From NCBI GenBank assembly GCA_013397455.1, contig VYZB01000016.1, forward strand, positions 4,109,612 to 4,173,611: a DNA stretch of 64,000 nucleotides, given 5' to 3'. The position numbers were made by a program, and so were the translations under genes. This document shows positions 35,891-50,576 of the stretch, piece after piece. The DNA is from Crotophaga sulcirostris (Eukaryota > Chordata > Aves > Cuculiformes > Crotophagidae). Position 1 is the first letter of the stretch. Every line of letters starts with the position of its first letter. Below the pieces are notes generated by a model. The model saw only the letters and a list, made by a program, of their open reading frames with translations, searched no databases and was not told the DNA's origin.

Positions 35891-38757
35891 GTAAGGGTTA
35901 AAAGCACTCACATTATATAAAATGATGACATCTTGAATAGCAGCATTTTAATAACATTATTCTGTTAGGACCTGAGCCAATGGAAGTTTTTGAGTTGACT
36001 TCAGTATGAACTGTGAATTGATTCAAAGATCCAAACCACTGATAAATTTGAAATATTTGAAAATAAATTTATTTGTTAGTATCTTTTAGCTGCCTGCACC
36101 TGGTAACTTCAGGTTGTTCTTTGTACAATTCATGGATCTAATGATCATCTTACCAAATATATCTACTTAGAAACTTAAAACCACACTAATGAAACTAGAG
36201 ACAGTCCCATTCTAAAAATCCCCGCAGCTAACTGGAAATACATTTCTTGAAAAACAGACAACATTCCAGTTTGAAGGCAAAGGGAATGTGAGCATGAATC
36301 CCAAACAGCTTTCAAGAAAGGGCACAGGCTACCAGGGTGGAAGGAGTTTGTAGGAGTGAAAGAGCAGAGGTATTTCTTGAAATCTGAAACTGATCTTATT
36401 AAAACTATAATCTGAGTTTAGAAACAACAGAAGAAAATGACTGGAGTTACTGTCATAGAGAGCAGAATCTAAATATTTATAAAGTATGACAGCAGCCTTT
36501 TTTACAAATATGAGTTTCAGAATATTATATGGTAGCCACATACCAAAAGAGAAACCATCTAACCGTGAGACGTATATTTGTCTAAAACAGTTAATCTAAA
36601 AACTCAGATGATTTTGTTAATGAAAACTGAGCACATGGGCTAGCTGGCTTTCTGCCAGCTTATGAATAAACATAACTTTTTCTTGAAGAACCATCTTTTT
36701 AAAACAAATGTACTTCCTGACCAGGATCTGTCATATTCCATGGCTTATGCATATGAGAGTGATAGAACAGAGTTCCAAATGTTCAAGAAAAAGTGACAGA
36801 GAAAAGAAAATGCTGTCTTCTGTTATATTTGTTTAGAAGAAAAAAATTCTTCTCTGAACATTTCTAGCACTAATAGCTATTTATGAGACACTTTTTCTAG
36901 TTCTCAGGCAAAACATGGATCCTCTGTTTCTTGACACGGTGTCCTCTGTGCTGTTTCCAATGATTCAATTATGCTCTATCTTTTACTTATATTTTAAGGA
37001 ATTATTGGTCATTAAAATAACATAAAATATTTCTGATCTTCTCAAATATTTCAAGAGTGTCCAACTTACAAAAGAGCTTTGTAAAAGTACAAATAGATTA
37101 TTTGCTCAAGTCATGCAAAATGACCTTCAGGCTGGTGCACTAAAAAGGTAAATCTTACCCATAAACATTTTGTTAAAAGTGCTAGAAGAAAAAAAGAATG
37201 AGTTATTTCCATCAGAGGGGTTTATAGGTTTGAAATCAGCAGACCTTTCCTCTATCTTCATCAGCAGTTTGTCCGTTAATTAGCCCTTCAATTCCACTTC
37301 AATTAAATTAACTCTAATTAATAAGTTCATTACAAAGATTGACGCACCTTGCTCAAAGCTAGTGTGCTAAAAGCTGATAAACACCCTCGCCCTAATGAAA
37401 AATTGATTATATTGAAGAGAAATAAACCTTTCTTTCTTGGAGCTACGTTGACGTTTTTTGACTCTAAAGTTAATCAAAGCATCTTACATCTCTTAATCAA
37501 AATTGTAATTCAAAGTAGATATAAAACGCTGTATAGGGAAAAAAAAAGAAGGGGGAAATTACTGCTGTCCTTCTCCATAAAGGTTCTGGGTTGTTTCTTA
37601 TGGGAAATGTCACAGCTCCTTGATACCGTGTTTAATATTCCACAGCATGTCGAGGCAGAGGATTATACTCTATGGGGGAAGAAAAACACTGTTGAGTGGA
37701 AAACTGGAAACCTTTCTTGTACTGAATGCTTCTTTCTTTTGCTGTTAAAAATAATTTCAGTCTTTTATTACTAAACCATTGTTGTCTTTTACAAGAAAAC
37801 AAAACTAAATACAGTATTTCTGTGAACCAGTGGTTACAGCCAGCTGTATGCCAGGGAACTACAGAAGTCCCTCAGGCTGCATTGTGTCTCTTGTTTTTCT
37901 GTTGTCTGCTTAGCAGAAGTAAAGTTTGCTGGAGTCTGACTAAATGAATCAAAACTGTAAATGCAAAATCTGGCAGTCTAAATTATCATCTTGTATTAAC
38001 TGAGACTTGACATGCGTTGTTTGGCCTCTAACTACCTTTGGCTGTTAATGCATTTTTCAATTATTCTATCAGTTACAAGATCCTGTTACTATATGTAAAT
38101 GACAAGTTAAATTGCTGTATGTTGATTTATTTTTTTTAACAATCTATTATTTAAACCAGACTGTTCATAGCTGTCACTGATACAAATTTACTGAAAGTAA
38201 AAGAGAATCATCTTTTATATTTAACAGATGTGTCAGTATGTCAGCATAGTACTAATTTGTCTCACTAAGGCTGATTCTTTACAATGTAAAAATGTGTCAG
38301 AAATGGCACATTTTTGCTTTGAAAGAAAACGGAGTAGGGTAGGGAGGGGAAACCTTGTTAAAATTAGCTTGAATTAATTCTAGATTTTCATTCACAACAC
38401 ACAATGACCTCTGTATATGGTTCGTTAGTCACTAAGAATACACTTAAGTTCTAGTAGGCCTAAGTGCCATATAATCTAAGTTACAAAAGGTTACTTTTAA
38501 GACATACATGATCATAAATAATATGACTGAAAATTACTCTTGGAGAGCTGTGGACACATGCACCACTAAGTCTGCTGGATAACTGAGTATTAGCTAGAGT
38601 TGGGTCTTACCTGAAAATACCTTTCACAGTCAATTCTTTTGATTTAATATTTCTTATTCTTCACATGTTGGATTAAAATGTAGTGCTGCTAATTAATGCA
38701 TACCCTCCCTCTCCCATGTGCACTCTCTGCCTCCTTCTCTCCCCCTGTCTCCTCCAG
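35891..38757 (+). other. TENM1: Intron (2.9 kb) between EGF5 and EGF6
   Basis: The intron ends in a long CT-rich tract at about 38702-38755 before the acceptor CTCCAG. The open frame at 37349-37774 encodes nothing that I recognise. The stretch 37255-37330 is rich in TTAATTA-type words. Confidence 0.8.
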
Positions 38758-38943
38758 AAATCTGTTCGGTGGACTGTGGCACACATGGTGTGTGCATGGG
38801 TGGCACGTGTCGCTGTGAGGAAGGCTGGACGGGCGCGGCCTGCAACCAGAGAGCCTGCCATCCCCGCTGCGCGGAGCATGGCACCTGTAAAGATGGGAAG
38901 TGTGAATGTAGCCAGGGATGGAACGGAGAGCACTGTACCATTG
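38758..38943 (+). CDS. TENM1: Teneurin-1 exon: EGF-like repeats 6 and 7
   Basis: Residues 429-490 hold EGF6 ([19 protein letters not shown], then EEGWTGAAC) and EGF7 ([19 protein letters not shown], then SQGWNGEHC), each with six cysteines, and end in Thr-Ile. The next residues depend on splicing: Glu of EGF8 directly, or one or both microexons in between. The exon is phase 1-1, 186 bases, acceptor CTCCTCCAG/AA and donor ATTG/GTAGGC, which is weaker than most donors here and suits regulated splicing. Confidence 0.95.
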
Positions 38944-41900
38944 GTAGGCTGACTATGCTTTACCCTGTCTTCATTGCAAAATTCAAGCAGCTGGCGCTGC
39001 TGGCCACATCTGAATGAGTGGTGTATTACTTTGAAGCTTGTTTCTTCAAACAGAATACGTGCACATGTCAGTCTGTGTGAAGGAGCTCATATTTTAAGAA
39101 AGGAAATGGTTATATAATGGCTCATCAGTTCTTCATACCTAGTTTGCCATGAAAAGGAGGTGGAAAAATTTCCTTTTCAGTCTTTTCCCTTTAACTACCT
39201 TTTACTTAGAAGGAGGTTACTTTTATTTTCAACTGTAAATATATTATTTGATTTGTGCTTTTCTATTTTTATGTGGTAGTTTTATGTCTTTTGGAAATGA
39301 AGCTTCCTATTGTTTTTCTTTTTTTTCCTTTTATGGAGAAGAAGCTCTAAAAAGTGACTTGCCTACACAAAAATGTCACTTCCACCTTGTAATAAATGTG
39401 ATCTAGCTGCCCAAAATTATCTTCTTGTCAACGTAATGCTCTGTTTTAGAATTATTTCATATTTCTTACATGTAAATAATGTAAAATCAGTTTAATACAA
39501 CTGATTGAGAAGAAGCCATCTTGATTACATCTTCTGTGTGCCTGTAATCAAGTTACTTCTAGCACCTGGAACCTCTGGAAATTATTGTACCTATATTATT
39601 GGAGCTTTTCTTACTCAGTTATTTGCAGTCCATATAACCTATATATAGTGGGATATCACTCTCTCATACACAGGACTTGAAGGCGAGCTAGCATGAGAAA
39701 TTACATGTGTAAATAAGGGCACCAGTGAAAAAGTGGAGGAGGAGTTGCCAAAAGGTTTATAACTTTATAAGTGATTTTGTATAGCTGTAGTGCTAAGAAA
39801 TTCCATTTCACACAGTTCCGCCTTTATGCAAGACGCTGCAGGTATGTAACAGGAGGAGGGTGCTATCCAAACATTTTTTTTCTCAGCATAACCACACAGA
39901 GAAACTATTGCATGACAACAGGTAGGAAGCACAGACAAAGGAGCTGGCAATGGTCCTAACTGTAAGAGATGACTAGCTTGTACATAGCTGGGGTGGGTGT
40001 TGCACAAAGCTCAGCAAAGTCTGTGACAGGAGTAACAACGTGGCTCTGTATGTATTTATGGGGCACATCTCCCAGGTATGAGAAGCATCATGGCCAAGCA
40101 CTTTGAGATGACTTGAATAGACAGTGAAAGAGGTAGCCACAGGTCAGACAAAGGCAGGAGTAATGAGTAATTGAGTGATGGGGAAATCACAGATATTCTG
40201 AATAGTCAAAAAAAATCCAGTAAGTAAAAAAGACCCCATAGTTTTATGTGTGGAGAGATGAAGTCAGTTAAAAGAGGTTATGTAGCCAAAGCAACAGGAT
40301 AGGACAGTAAAGTTTAATAGCACTAGAACTGATGGGTGTGAATATAGCATGATTTGCTTTGCCACAAGCTAGAAAGAAGCTGGAGAATTTTAACTTGCAT
40401 GGATATTTTGAAAGGGCTGTGACTCCAAATATGTTAATACAGCTAAGCCATCGCTGGGGCATGAGTATTTAGAAAATAGTAAAACCTCAGCTGCGTCCCT
40501 GGGTTACAGCCCTGACTGAGAGCTGCGGGTGGTGGTGCTGTGCTTGATTATCATGGGAAATAGTGGTGTGAACTTTGAGGGCAGGGAAAATGACAGCCTG
40601 TTACAGCTGTATTAACCGATGCCCACATCATTGTTCACCAGGAAGATGAGGCAAGATTTTATTTTGTAGAGGGGAGTCAGGTGTGAAGCAGTAAGGTTGA
40701 TTTGTAAATTATTTTTTACAGAAATCACAACTTTTTTTGTTGTTTGCTAATGAAATTGTCCAGATATGTGAGAGAGAGGGAACCAAGGTGCATCTGTGGA
40801 ATCCCAAAGAGAATCAGTAGGGTTAACATTTTTGAGGAGCTTCCAGAAAACATGCTGACAAAGAGAGTAGAGAGGTGGAGAGATAACTGCTTTCTGAACA
40901 ATAAAATAGAGTAAATCTTTAGAAGTAGGATAAAGCCTTTCCCTTGACCGCTTTAACTTGCCAACGAGCAATTACTCAGCAGATCGCTCTGCTGTTGGTT
41001 TCACTGACCTTGGCAGCATTTCAAGGGTTGTAGTTATACACGGATGAACTGCTCTTGAACAATTTTTCCAACATATTAAGCACAAACAAGTTTTTCCTCA
41101 GCAGTGGGCAAGCAGGTCTGTCTTCCCACCTGTTTATTCTTTAAATGGGTGTTTACCTTGTGGCTGCTGCTATAAAGATAGTTTGATTTGTTTATATTGC
41201 CCTTACAGCTTCCAAGACAACTGATGAGGTACAGGCTCTAGCCTGCTGTTATATTTATTTTTCTTAGAGCTGTTTTCTTCAGGAGCCCAGTGTTACGGAG
41301 AAACCAGGTCATTTTATTGCTCATTTCCAAGAGTATTTCTATTTAGTGGAGTAAAAATTGCTGCTTCCTCAGCTTGGTAAATGAAGAGTCAATTTGCCCA
41401 GGAAACACAATTGCAGTAAGGTGGGCAAGATCGTTTTGACTAATGCTGTAAATCTGAAATGTGTTGCTGATATCCACTGTTCCATTGTGCATCTCTGGCA
41501 CAGGGTAGTTCTGACTTCAATAGCACATCTGATATGGGCCACACTTCTGAAGCATTGCCTTTGTTCTGAACACATTCATCCAAAGATTTATATCAAAGAT
41601 GTTCAGCAGATAACTACATGTTCAGTGTTGTGGTGAAATTAGTCCAATGACAATTAACAAAATTCAAGATTTATTGTGATTGTTTAGCATCTTACAGGCT
41701 TGAACTAAACACTGGCAATACACGTTCCAAATACTAGGCAATTTAAGGCATCTAAATTGCTTTGTCTTTTCCCTCTTGGATCTGAAATATTTTAACAATT
41801 CCTGTAACCATGTGAGAACAGGTTAAATCAACAGTTTACTGCAAAGCTATGGAAAATCACCTGTCAATTGTTTATTTGGTCTGGGAATGACACTTGGGTC

Positions 41901-44900
41901 TGAGGTGAACATCCATATATTACTTTGTAAAGCTCAACCTGCATCTCAGTGTGATACAAGACCATACATGCACAGCTGGTGCCCAGGTGATAGCCTGGAT
42001 GAAAATTTGCTCTGTAATTAAGTTTTCATAACACAGTTGTGCTAAAATATGTTTTTGTTTCCTTTCTGTCCCGGATTGCAATGAGTTCAGTGACCCTTTC
42101 CTCTCTGAGTAGTTGTTTTGTGAGATTGGAACAGATATTATTTCAGAAAGTCTATTATTTTTTGTGATATAACTGGCATGTACCATCAGTAAATTAAGTA
42201 ACTGTCATAGGAAGCACATAAATATGAATACTTTTCCAGCTGCTTTTCCACTAAACTCTGTTAGCTGAATAAAATTAGTAAATAATTATGTTGGTGGGTA
42301 ATCTGCTATATCCTTGTGCTGTGTAACATCTCAGTTTTACAATGCAACTTAATTTTTTCTATAGACCAAATTAGTTTCAGAGTAATCTAAATTGCAAATT
42401 GGCCAATTGGCATTAAAACCATTCCTTCTTGTTCAAATTTGTCAACACCTCTTTTTTAAAAAGTCTTTAACATTAAGCATGGGTGGGTAAGACCATCTGT
42501 TTATGTAGCTTGCCTGCAGCTCCATTACTTAACAGGAGACAGGTTACAGCTGTTTAATTGTTATTGTGTTGAACAATTATCTTCCAATCCAAAATTAATA
42601 GTTATATATGTATGCATGGAAAGCATGTTGTTAAACATAAGGGATCTGTATGGTGGATTAGTGTCATTAAGCATTCATATTAATCCCTCAGGAGGGCTGA
42701 AGTTAGCATCATGGTATTCATGCTACTTTTGAGTGTCATGTGAGGCTACTTTACCTGGTACACAGAATTGAAATTCAAATCCAGTGGTGGCCCACTGTAG
42801 AAGTGTACAGCTTGTAATATGATTTCATTGCACTGAGAATTGGTTTCTTCTAAGAATTTTCCCTAAAATTTATTTGAGGAAAAAATAACAAGGCACAGCA
42901 AAGTACCTGTTGTTACCTTTTTTTTTTTTGCATGAAATGATATTAGCATGACATTAAAACCAATCAAACCAAAAATAAATTTTCTTCAGAAAGAGATTTC
43001 TAGTTTCAGCTATTTTAGCTAGGAAAACAGGAAAGTCATGTGGTTTAGAGTTTCAGGATTATGAAAAAAATGAAATAACATCTTGAGCGCAGCTCCCGTA
43101 AGTGTTTTACAATTAGTACGCTCTCTGCCCTTGGTTGCTTGCCCTTGGTTAAAATGGTTTTCTGACTAGGGAAAAACATGAAGGTATTTGTGGGCCTGTT
43201 TTCTATGTCCTCATAAGCAGAAGTACCACTAGGGCTGAGGAATGCTAAGAAGTGATCTCCTCCTCTAAATTACGTGGTCTGCACCCGCTCTCATCAACAC
43301 ATGTTTAGCTTAGGGCTTCTTATATTACAAATTTCAAATATGACTACAGGGAAATGACACTTTATCTTTTTATAAGATCACAGAGCAAGTCAAGACAAAT
43401 ATGTTCCTCCTGTTAATTAAAGGAAGTGCTTATAGTAAACTTGATATGGCTATATATCGTTAAACTATATATTTTTGAAGTATGGGCTTCACAAAGTAAG
43501 TCGTGGACCAGTTGAAGGGCTTGCTTGATCTTCTCCACATTTGCAGCTTAGCAGGAGAGCAACATCGATAACTGGTATTATAAAGACCACCATCATTTTA
43601 GTACTGATGCTAAGTTGCCAAAGATGGTTTACTTTACTCCAAAATTTAAATTACTGAGAATATTCACATTTCATACTGCTTTTATATGTTGGGTATTTAA
43701 TGTACCTTAAAGTATTCATGCCAAGAATTGCTCATAAATTTTAAGATTATGTTGAGATTTTGGAATTTTGATTAGAAGGAAATTTTGTCCTTCAGATTAG
43801 AATAATTACTGCTTCATTAATATATAATTATATATCATTATCAAAATTCCTTAATTGATGCTTTTCCTTAGTTTTGAGTTGATGGAATTATACCTTAGTA
43901 CAAATTTCATCTTAAAAGTAAGATTGTACCTGAATGAAGGAAGGTATGACCTTTGCCATTCAAACAGTTTATTCTCAGATAAAATTAGCCAAAGCTTGAT
44001 TACTAATTACATCAAATATCAATTTGTTCACCACAATATTGTAAGTGAAATCCTACTTTCAACAGACCTGACCACACTGGAGTCAAGATTTCACCACAAT
44101 TTTTATAGCTGTACCCTCTATCAAAAATCTTTATGGAAAATAAAAGATTACTTTCTTGTCACCCAGAGAACTGATAACCACAGTTTAACAAGTTTTCATG
44201 AAATCTAGTACAATTATGCTTTTAATCTTTTCTGTGCCTGAAGAGCATGTTATTAATTTGCTGGGCCAAGCCTTGAATATGCAAATTTTCTGTACATTTG
44301 GTAACTATAAAAATATTCAATTACCAGGTAAATTTAAGATAATACATGCATATCTGAAGCTGTGAAAAAAAAGGTGAATTATTGGTTAGGCCTTAACACA
44401 TTTCAAGACCAAGTATCGCAAATACAAATTATCTGTTAGCATACTTTAAATTGCTAATTAGTTGATTTGCATTTAAATGAGGACCACATGTGAAGTTCAA
44501 GTTAGGCACATTTCAGAAAACAGCAGAATCCTCTGAGATGTGAAGAATTTCAAAGCATGTTGCAAAGCTTACTTGAGCTGAAGTGGCTGGAAAGTAGGTG
44601 CTTTTGTACATTGTGTAGTTGCATGCTGGTCAGACACATTCTGAAAATACTTCCAGTCAGAAAGAAAGAGGAAAAAAATAATGCATCCTGTCCCATTCCA
44701 TCCCCTAATATGTTTTCAAGCCAGATTTCTCTTTCAGTTCTTAATGTAAGCATCAGATTTTACATGCATCTGATGCAGATCTTTGTGAGTTTGTCAGAGG
44801 TCTTAAAAAGGTAATTGAACTTTTTCAGCCTGTACATGTGGCACCGTTTTAAAACCTTAACAGTATATGCCCTGATTCTAAATTCTCTTCCAGTTAAATA

Positions 44901-47900
44901 GATGATAAATAGGAAACAACACTGCACATGAAGATATCAGCAGTCCCAAACTTCCTGTCTACTGTATCCTTAAAAGAAACTGAACTTTTTATTCTAAGAT
45001 ATGGATGGCTTTCCAGTAATAATGAGAAATCTTACTTTACAGAAAAACAGGGATAGTCTCCAACACAAAATATCTAAAGGTTAGTGGGCTTATGTGCCTT
45101 TGTACATAAAAACCTGTAAATGGTTGCTGCAAAGAGCGGTTGCAGTTTTGGCAAGGCTTAAATTGTAGTGATTTCAGTTCTCTGCAAAAACATTTGCAGC
45201 AGATATGTCTGCTGTGGTTCTGTGTAGACACTGGAGAAAAGTACAGAAATTATGAAGAAAGTATGATTTCAGGGTGAGGATTGTGTTTTGGCCTGTGGAG
45301 GAAGGAAAACAAGGAAAATTGCCTGAAACGATTATATTATTCCATCCATGTGTTCCCCTTTACAAGAAGGGCAAGATGGGAATTTAGGAGTAAAAAAGTA
45401 TCAAAAGGGAAGAGTGTTTGTAATCCTCTTCTATTGGCAGCAATGCTCTGAACATATGGTATGTCTAAGACAAGGTTCTTACAAACTCGAAGAAAGGATG
45501 TCGACCATGAACTGCTTACAGTGGAAGAACATGTGCTCGGTACTGTTCAGTGATGAATAGAGAGAATTACATTTGCAAATGATACCAAAGCCCGCTGCCC
45601 TCAGGCACTTCGAGAGACAGGACAAGAATTTGAATTTACTTTAACAAATAGCACAGGCTATACAGGAAAATACAATGCAATTCTACAAATGCTGGGTTCC
45701 ATGCTTAAGTAAGAATAATCAGCTGCACAAATTCAAGTTAGGAAGCAGCTTGCCAGGCAGAAGAGGCAAAGTCCAGGCTCTAGTGGATAATGAATTTGAC
45801 ATGAGTGAACCGCTCTGAAGACAGGCTAGAACAGTGCCTTTAAAATTTTATGAATTCTGGACTCCTGTTTTCTGGTAGAGGTTTGGAGCTCCTCAGAAAT
45901 TGCATATGGATGCATGGTTTTTTTTAGTCACTCTGAGAGTGAAAGGAGTTGCTAAAGGAATCAATATGCTATACTCTGTCTGCTGTGGGCAGCATAAGAA
46001 ATGCTGGACTTAGATACCACAAGGCTATTTGTTTTTTTGCGTTTAAAGGATGTTTTTAATTGTTAGAATAGTTAAACTTTGGCTGGGTTAAAATGAGAGG
46101 AACTTAAGAGTGATCTGGTAGCCAGATCAGAAGTAAACCACCATGGTCTGAGTCTTGAGTAGGTTAGAGGGGTTAGACCAAAGCCGTCAGCTCTGGGTTT
46201 TGTACCAGTTCCCCCAAAACAAGAACACGAACCTGTTTACATAAACTGTGTTCTCCCTAAAGCTTGCAATGAGTCTCTCAGAGTTTCTCTTCTGTTGGCA
46301 AGTGTTTGTGAAACCACTCATAAAATGTGTGCCTCATCCCCTGCTACTCTGCTTGGCTGTGAAGGGAGTAAAAAATAACATTCATAACACTTATAGCATT
46401 GCATAAATTTAGGATGTTCAACTTGGCCACTCTCTTTATATTCTTGTTGTGGGGGAGGGAGGGGGAATATGTTGTTTGTCCTATGGATCGTAGACAAGAT
46501 TTTGTACAAATATTAAAAATTAGTGGGAACACTAAGTTAAAATACTAAAACTTTCTAACTACACAGACATAGACAAATGTATAGAAAGCTTCAGGTAAAC
46601 AGAATGATATCAACATACCACAGTTGCTTGCAGTCGGTTTTTAAACCAAGAAATTAAGAGAGCATTTTGACCTATTATCTCCTTATACAACATTTAGTGT
46701 AAAGTAATGCAGAAGTGTGAACGTGACCAATGCAAGATACATTGTTCACATCTCTTTAGGTCTGTGTCTGGGAGCATGAAGTTTGTGTTAGCAGCAAAGA
46801 GATTTATGCAGCCGTTCCCCAATGAATGGGGACTGCTCTACTGAATTGTGAGAGATGAGGAGAGAAGGGCAATGTTTTTCATCACTGCTGTATGCTGAAA
46901 TTATTTCTTCATTATCTTCCTCTCCCTGTCCCCAAGTCTCTTCTTTCTTTCTAATTTCTACTTTCTGTTTTCTTTTAGAGGGAGAGAGTGTAATGCAGTA
47001 AGGAAGGGAGAAAGCTGATAGTATTAGTGGAGAAGAGGCAGGGGTTCAGCTCATGCTTTCAAGGTGAAGGAAGCAAAAACCCTAAAAGTAGTTTTAAATT
47101 TAGGCAGACCTTGATCAGCATGGCTTTGGTCACATTCTTCTTTGTTTTTTCTTCATCTTTGGTGGTGCTAGGAGGTCAAATTCTGCTCTTATGGCAAAGT
47201 AATTTATGATTCCTGTGGAGCTGTTGTGAGTTGACGCTGTAAAGGGGCTATATGTACACTACAAAAAATACATGGCATGTTGTACTCAAGGGTACAGGTT
47301 ACAAAGATTATGATGGCTGAAGATGTCTGGTGGAGGATGATAATGTAAACGAATAGAAATGTAAATTTGCTGTACAGTATTTAGAAGCATGGCACCATTA
47401 TAATCCTTTATGACAGAATAATCAGTATAAAGCAGTGTTATAAGTACCAATTAAGGAACATCAAATCAATGGGTATGTGACTCATGCTGATTTAAACAGG
47501 AGCTGATTGGGATAAATGATTTTAATATGTACTTCTATTCTGTGGCTATTCTGTCATACGTGGAGGAAGTAGCATATGAATAATATAAGAAAGACACTGA
47601 CATCTCTGATAAGAGTCTAATGGGAGACACTAAATTAAAAAAAAAAAGTCTAGGTTCTGACTGGTTATGAAATATGCTGTGTTAAATGTGAATTTGCCTG
47701 ACTGTTATCAGTTCTTTGTAAAATACATTTATTGGCCACATATTTATATAAATATCCACACACCGTTTCTATTTTACATTGTATGAATTTTGAATGCTGC
47801 TTATATCATCTTGGATTTTGACTATCCTAGAAAATGTACAAGTCTTATATCTTCATTTTTGTTTTTCTTCATTCCATTTGGAGCTATATGAAGTCTCTCT

Positions 47901-48888
47901 ACTGCTGGAAATAGTGGCAAGATTTTAAATGTCATAGTCTTAAACCCTGCAAGAAAACCCTTGTAGGTATATTGTCTGGTCTATAATTAGACTTTTTAAG
48001 GACTTAACATCTTAACATAACCCACATGTGCCAAATGTGTAGGTATCTTGCCAAAGAGCACATGCTGAGATGCTCAATCCTACTGAAGTGCTCCAAGTCA
48101 CACCTGGAGTTCTCCATGTAGAGGGAGAAAGGCTTGTGTTTTTTACTTTCACACAGAGTTGAGTTCCCTCCTGTTTCAGTTGCAGTGTTGTGAAGATAAG
48201 GAAGACAGCATGGCTAGTTAAATTTCTCTGCAAAGTTATGTTCTTTTTGGTCACTCATTTTCTGCTTTTTGATTCTACATGTTAACTGAAATGTTTCTAA
48301 TGCTGTCCTTAGTGTCAACTGACTACAAGTAAAAGGATGCTAGAGGTTAGAACTATTTTTCCGAGTATTATAGTTTTATGGTCTAGAACTGACTTACTTA
48401 TAAGACTACTGGATACAAAGTCTTAAAAAGCATTTTCTTAATCCTTTCTTTTTTTTAAAATCCAAATTGTATTTCTGAAAGGGAATAGCATGTGGGGGCC
48501 TGGGATTGCAGGGACTATTTTCAGTTGCCTAGGAGCTTTTTTTTGTATTCTGCTTTGTTACCTATCTCTACGTTTGCATAAGCATTTGCAGTTTCACTGG
48601 TGGACAGATGCATTCCCCAGACAGACATAATTGCTTCCATTTCATAGAACAAAGCTTGATTTTTCCTCCATGTGTACTACACTGTGTTCTAAGAGCAGCA
48701 GTGTAGGAGCAAGGGGAATTGTATTGGATGAGTAAGAGAAGAATTAGATCCGTCCTGACATGCAGCTGTATCACTTTTCTTTTTGTTGTTAATGTGAAAA
48801 ACTACTTAGTTTGTTGCTGCTGTTCCAAATGGTCTATAATGATGTTTTCATCTTCTTACTTTGTTTTCCTTTAACCGTACAGTTATAG

Positions 48889-48894
<6 letters not shown>

Positions 48895-48921
<27 letters not shown>
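48895..48921. repeat. Poly-A run (27 A)
   Basis: This is an uninterrupted run of A, preceded by AGTTATAGAAAAGT. I see no pseudogene or SINE body upstream, so it is listed as a simple repeat. Confidence 0.95.
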
Positions 48922-49164
48922 GCAAAAAACTGTGCAGTGGACGCCTGACACTTTCTTTGAGAGAGAGGGACTAGAAGGTGTCTGCCTCTTAGTCATAGAA
49001 GAGGCTGTGACTTCTTAGATATTATACATCGCATTACCTCCCTCCTTGGTCTCAGACAGAGCTTCTTCCCGTTCATCCAAACTGGAGGAAAGGCCATCGT
49101 TGGTAATGCCTTTCTTACCCATCCAATAGGCTAAGTTGAGGGATAATAGCAAATAACTGAGTAC

Positions 49165-49510
49165 TTACCATATTGCTCTCTACAACTACCCAAAAGGAGG
49201 TTGTAGTCAGGCAGGGATTGGTCTCTTCTCTCAGGTGACCAGTGACAGAACTAGAGGACATGGACTCAAGCTTCATCAGGGAAAGTTTAGGCTTGATATT
49301 AGGAAAAAGTTCTTCACTGAAAGGGTAATTAGCCATTGGAATGCGCTACCCAGGGAGGTGGTGGAGTCACCAACCCTGGAGGTGTTTAAGAGGATATTGG
49401 ATGAGGCACTCGGTGCCATGGTTTAGATGATGGGTTGGTGTTAGTGTTGGGTTATAGATTGGGCTCGATGATCTCAGAGGTCCTTTCCAACCTTGTAATA
49501 CTGTGATACT
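49165..49510 (+). mobile_element. CR1 LINE, 3'-terminal fragment, sense
   Basis: The fragment reads the C-terminal end of CR1 ORF2 in frame at 49235-49426, including [15 protein letters not shown] and [20 protein letters not shown]. It continues into the typical 3' end with GGGCTCGATGATCTCAGAGG and CCTTTCCAACC. It finishes with two imperfect octamers, GTAATACT and GTGATACT, the 8-bp tail type of CR1. CR1 copies are usually 5'-truncated and lack target-site duplications, as here. It inserted in the direction of TENM1 transcription. Confidence 0.9.
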
Positions 49511-50570
49511 TGCCAAACATGGGCCATCATCCAGCAGGGATTTAGAAATGTTCAGATTTTGAAAGTAAGAGGCCCCACGAGGGCTCTGTTAAGAGACCTT
49601 GTCCACACCAAAACCAGGGGATTGAATCCAACATTGTTGACTCAGCTTGGTGTGTCCACACTGCAACAGGCTGTAATATCCTGTCACCTTATGTGCAGGT
49701 GGCTGGATTTGGTAGCCTGTGATGGACTTGTCTTATGTGGGTTTTCTATATGGCATTAACCCCTTTAACACAGCTGCAGCTGATGTCTCTTTCCTGAAAG
49801 TAAGGAAGGAACGTGTAACCCATCTCTGCTGAGTTTCATATATTAAAAGTAGGGCGTACTGCTTTAAATCTGTCTTGTGCTCTGCCTGTCATTCATCCAT
49901 CTGCCTCCTCATTTTTTTTGTGAAATTTTAAGTGTCATAACTTTGGGGAAAAAATTCTTACTTTTCTTGGATATACCATGGTATTTATTTTAATACATCT
50001 AAAAGCCTAAGTTTAATTTTTACCCATTTTTCCAAAAGAAATGGATCACCACACTAATAACACCACTACACCTTCTTCCACTCCGTATATACCATCTAGC
50101 TTATTTTACGTAATTGATGTGTGTGCTCGGAAGAGTAACTGTGGCTGAATTGAAGCAGAAGAAAAGTGTTCTTCCTTAAAATCCTGTTAATTCAATCAAA
50201 ATTAAGGTAGTGTGCTGGTTATGCTGTCAATATGTGACCTGCAAATCAAAGATCTTCCAATATGGTCAGTGTTTTAAAGCTCATAAGCTAAGTAATTACT
50301 CTTACATTGTGTTGAAAATTGAATTTTGTAACTAGCTTTGATTATATTTTTGTTATAAGTAAAAATCAAAGCATGTGAAGAGAAGTCAGAAAGAAAGCAT
50401 AGTCTCAGAAAGGCAGCTTCTCTTTCTTCTGCAGGCCTCCTTACTCAGATAGTTTCATTGAATAATGACAATGTTTGCTGAAAAGAGAATTTCTTGAATT
50501 TTTAAAAGCTTTGAAATACATTTTCATTTTGTAATGTAAGACCTCTCATGTCAGGTGCACCTGCTTGATT

Positions 50571-50576
50571 TGCATG
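50571..50576 (+). promoter_or_regulatory. TGCATG motif upstream of first microexon (candidate RBFOX site)
   Basis: TGCATG lies 76 bases before the 27-nt microexon. RBFOX proteins bind (U)GCAUG; sites upstream of an exon often favour skipping. Function here is inference. Confidence 0.4.

Noticed and set aside
35584..35911. Minus-strand frames over the EGF4-5 exon
   Set aside because: They are antisense shadows of a GC-rich exon with no recognisable protein.
38673..38952. Frames on both strands over the EGF6-7 exon
   Set aside because: They are alternative-frame shadows; only the frame with six cysteines per repeat fits the splicing phase.
43855..44208. 117-codon open frame in an AT-rich intron stretch as a gene
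   Set aside because: There is no recognisable domain, no splice or promoter context, and AT-rich introns of this length give such frames by chance.
49235..49426. Small host gene of 63 codons
   Set aside because: The residues are the end of CR1 ORF2, followed by a CR1 3' end and octamer tail.
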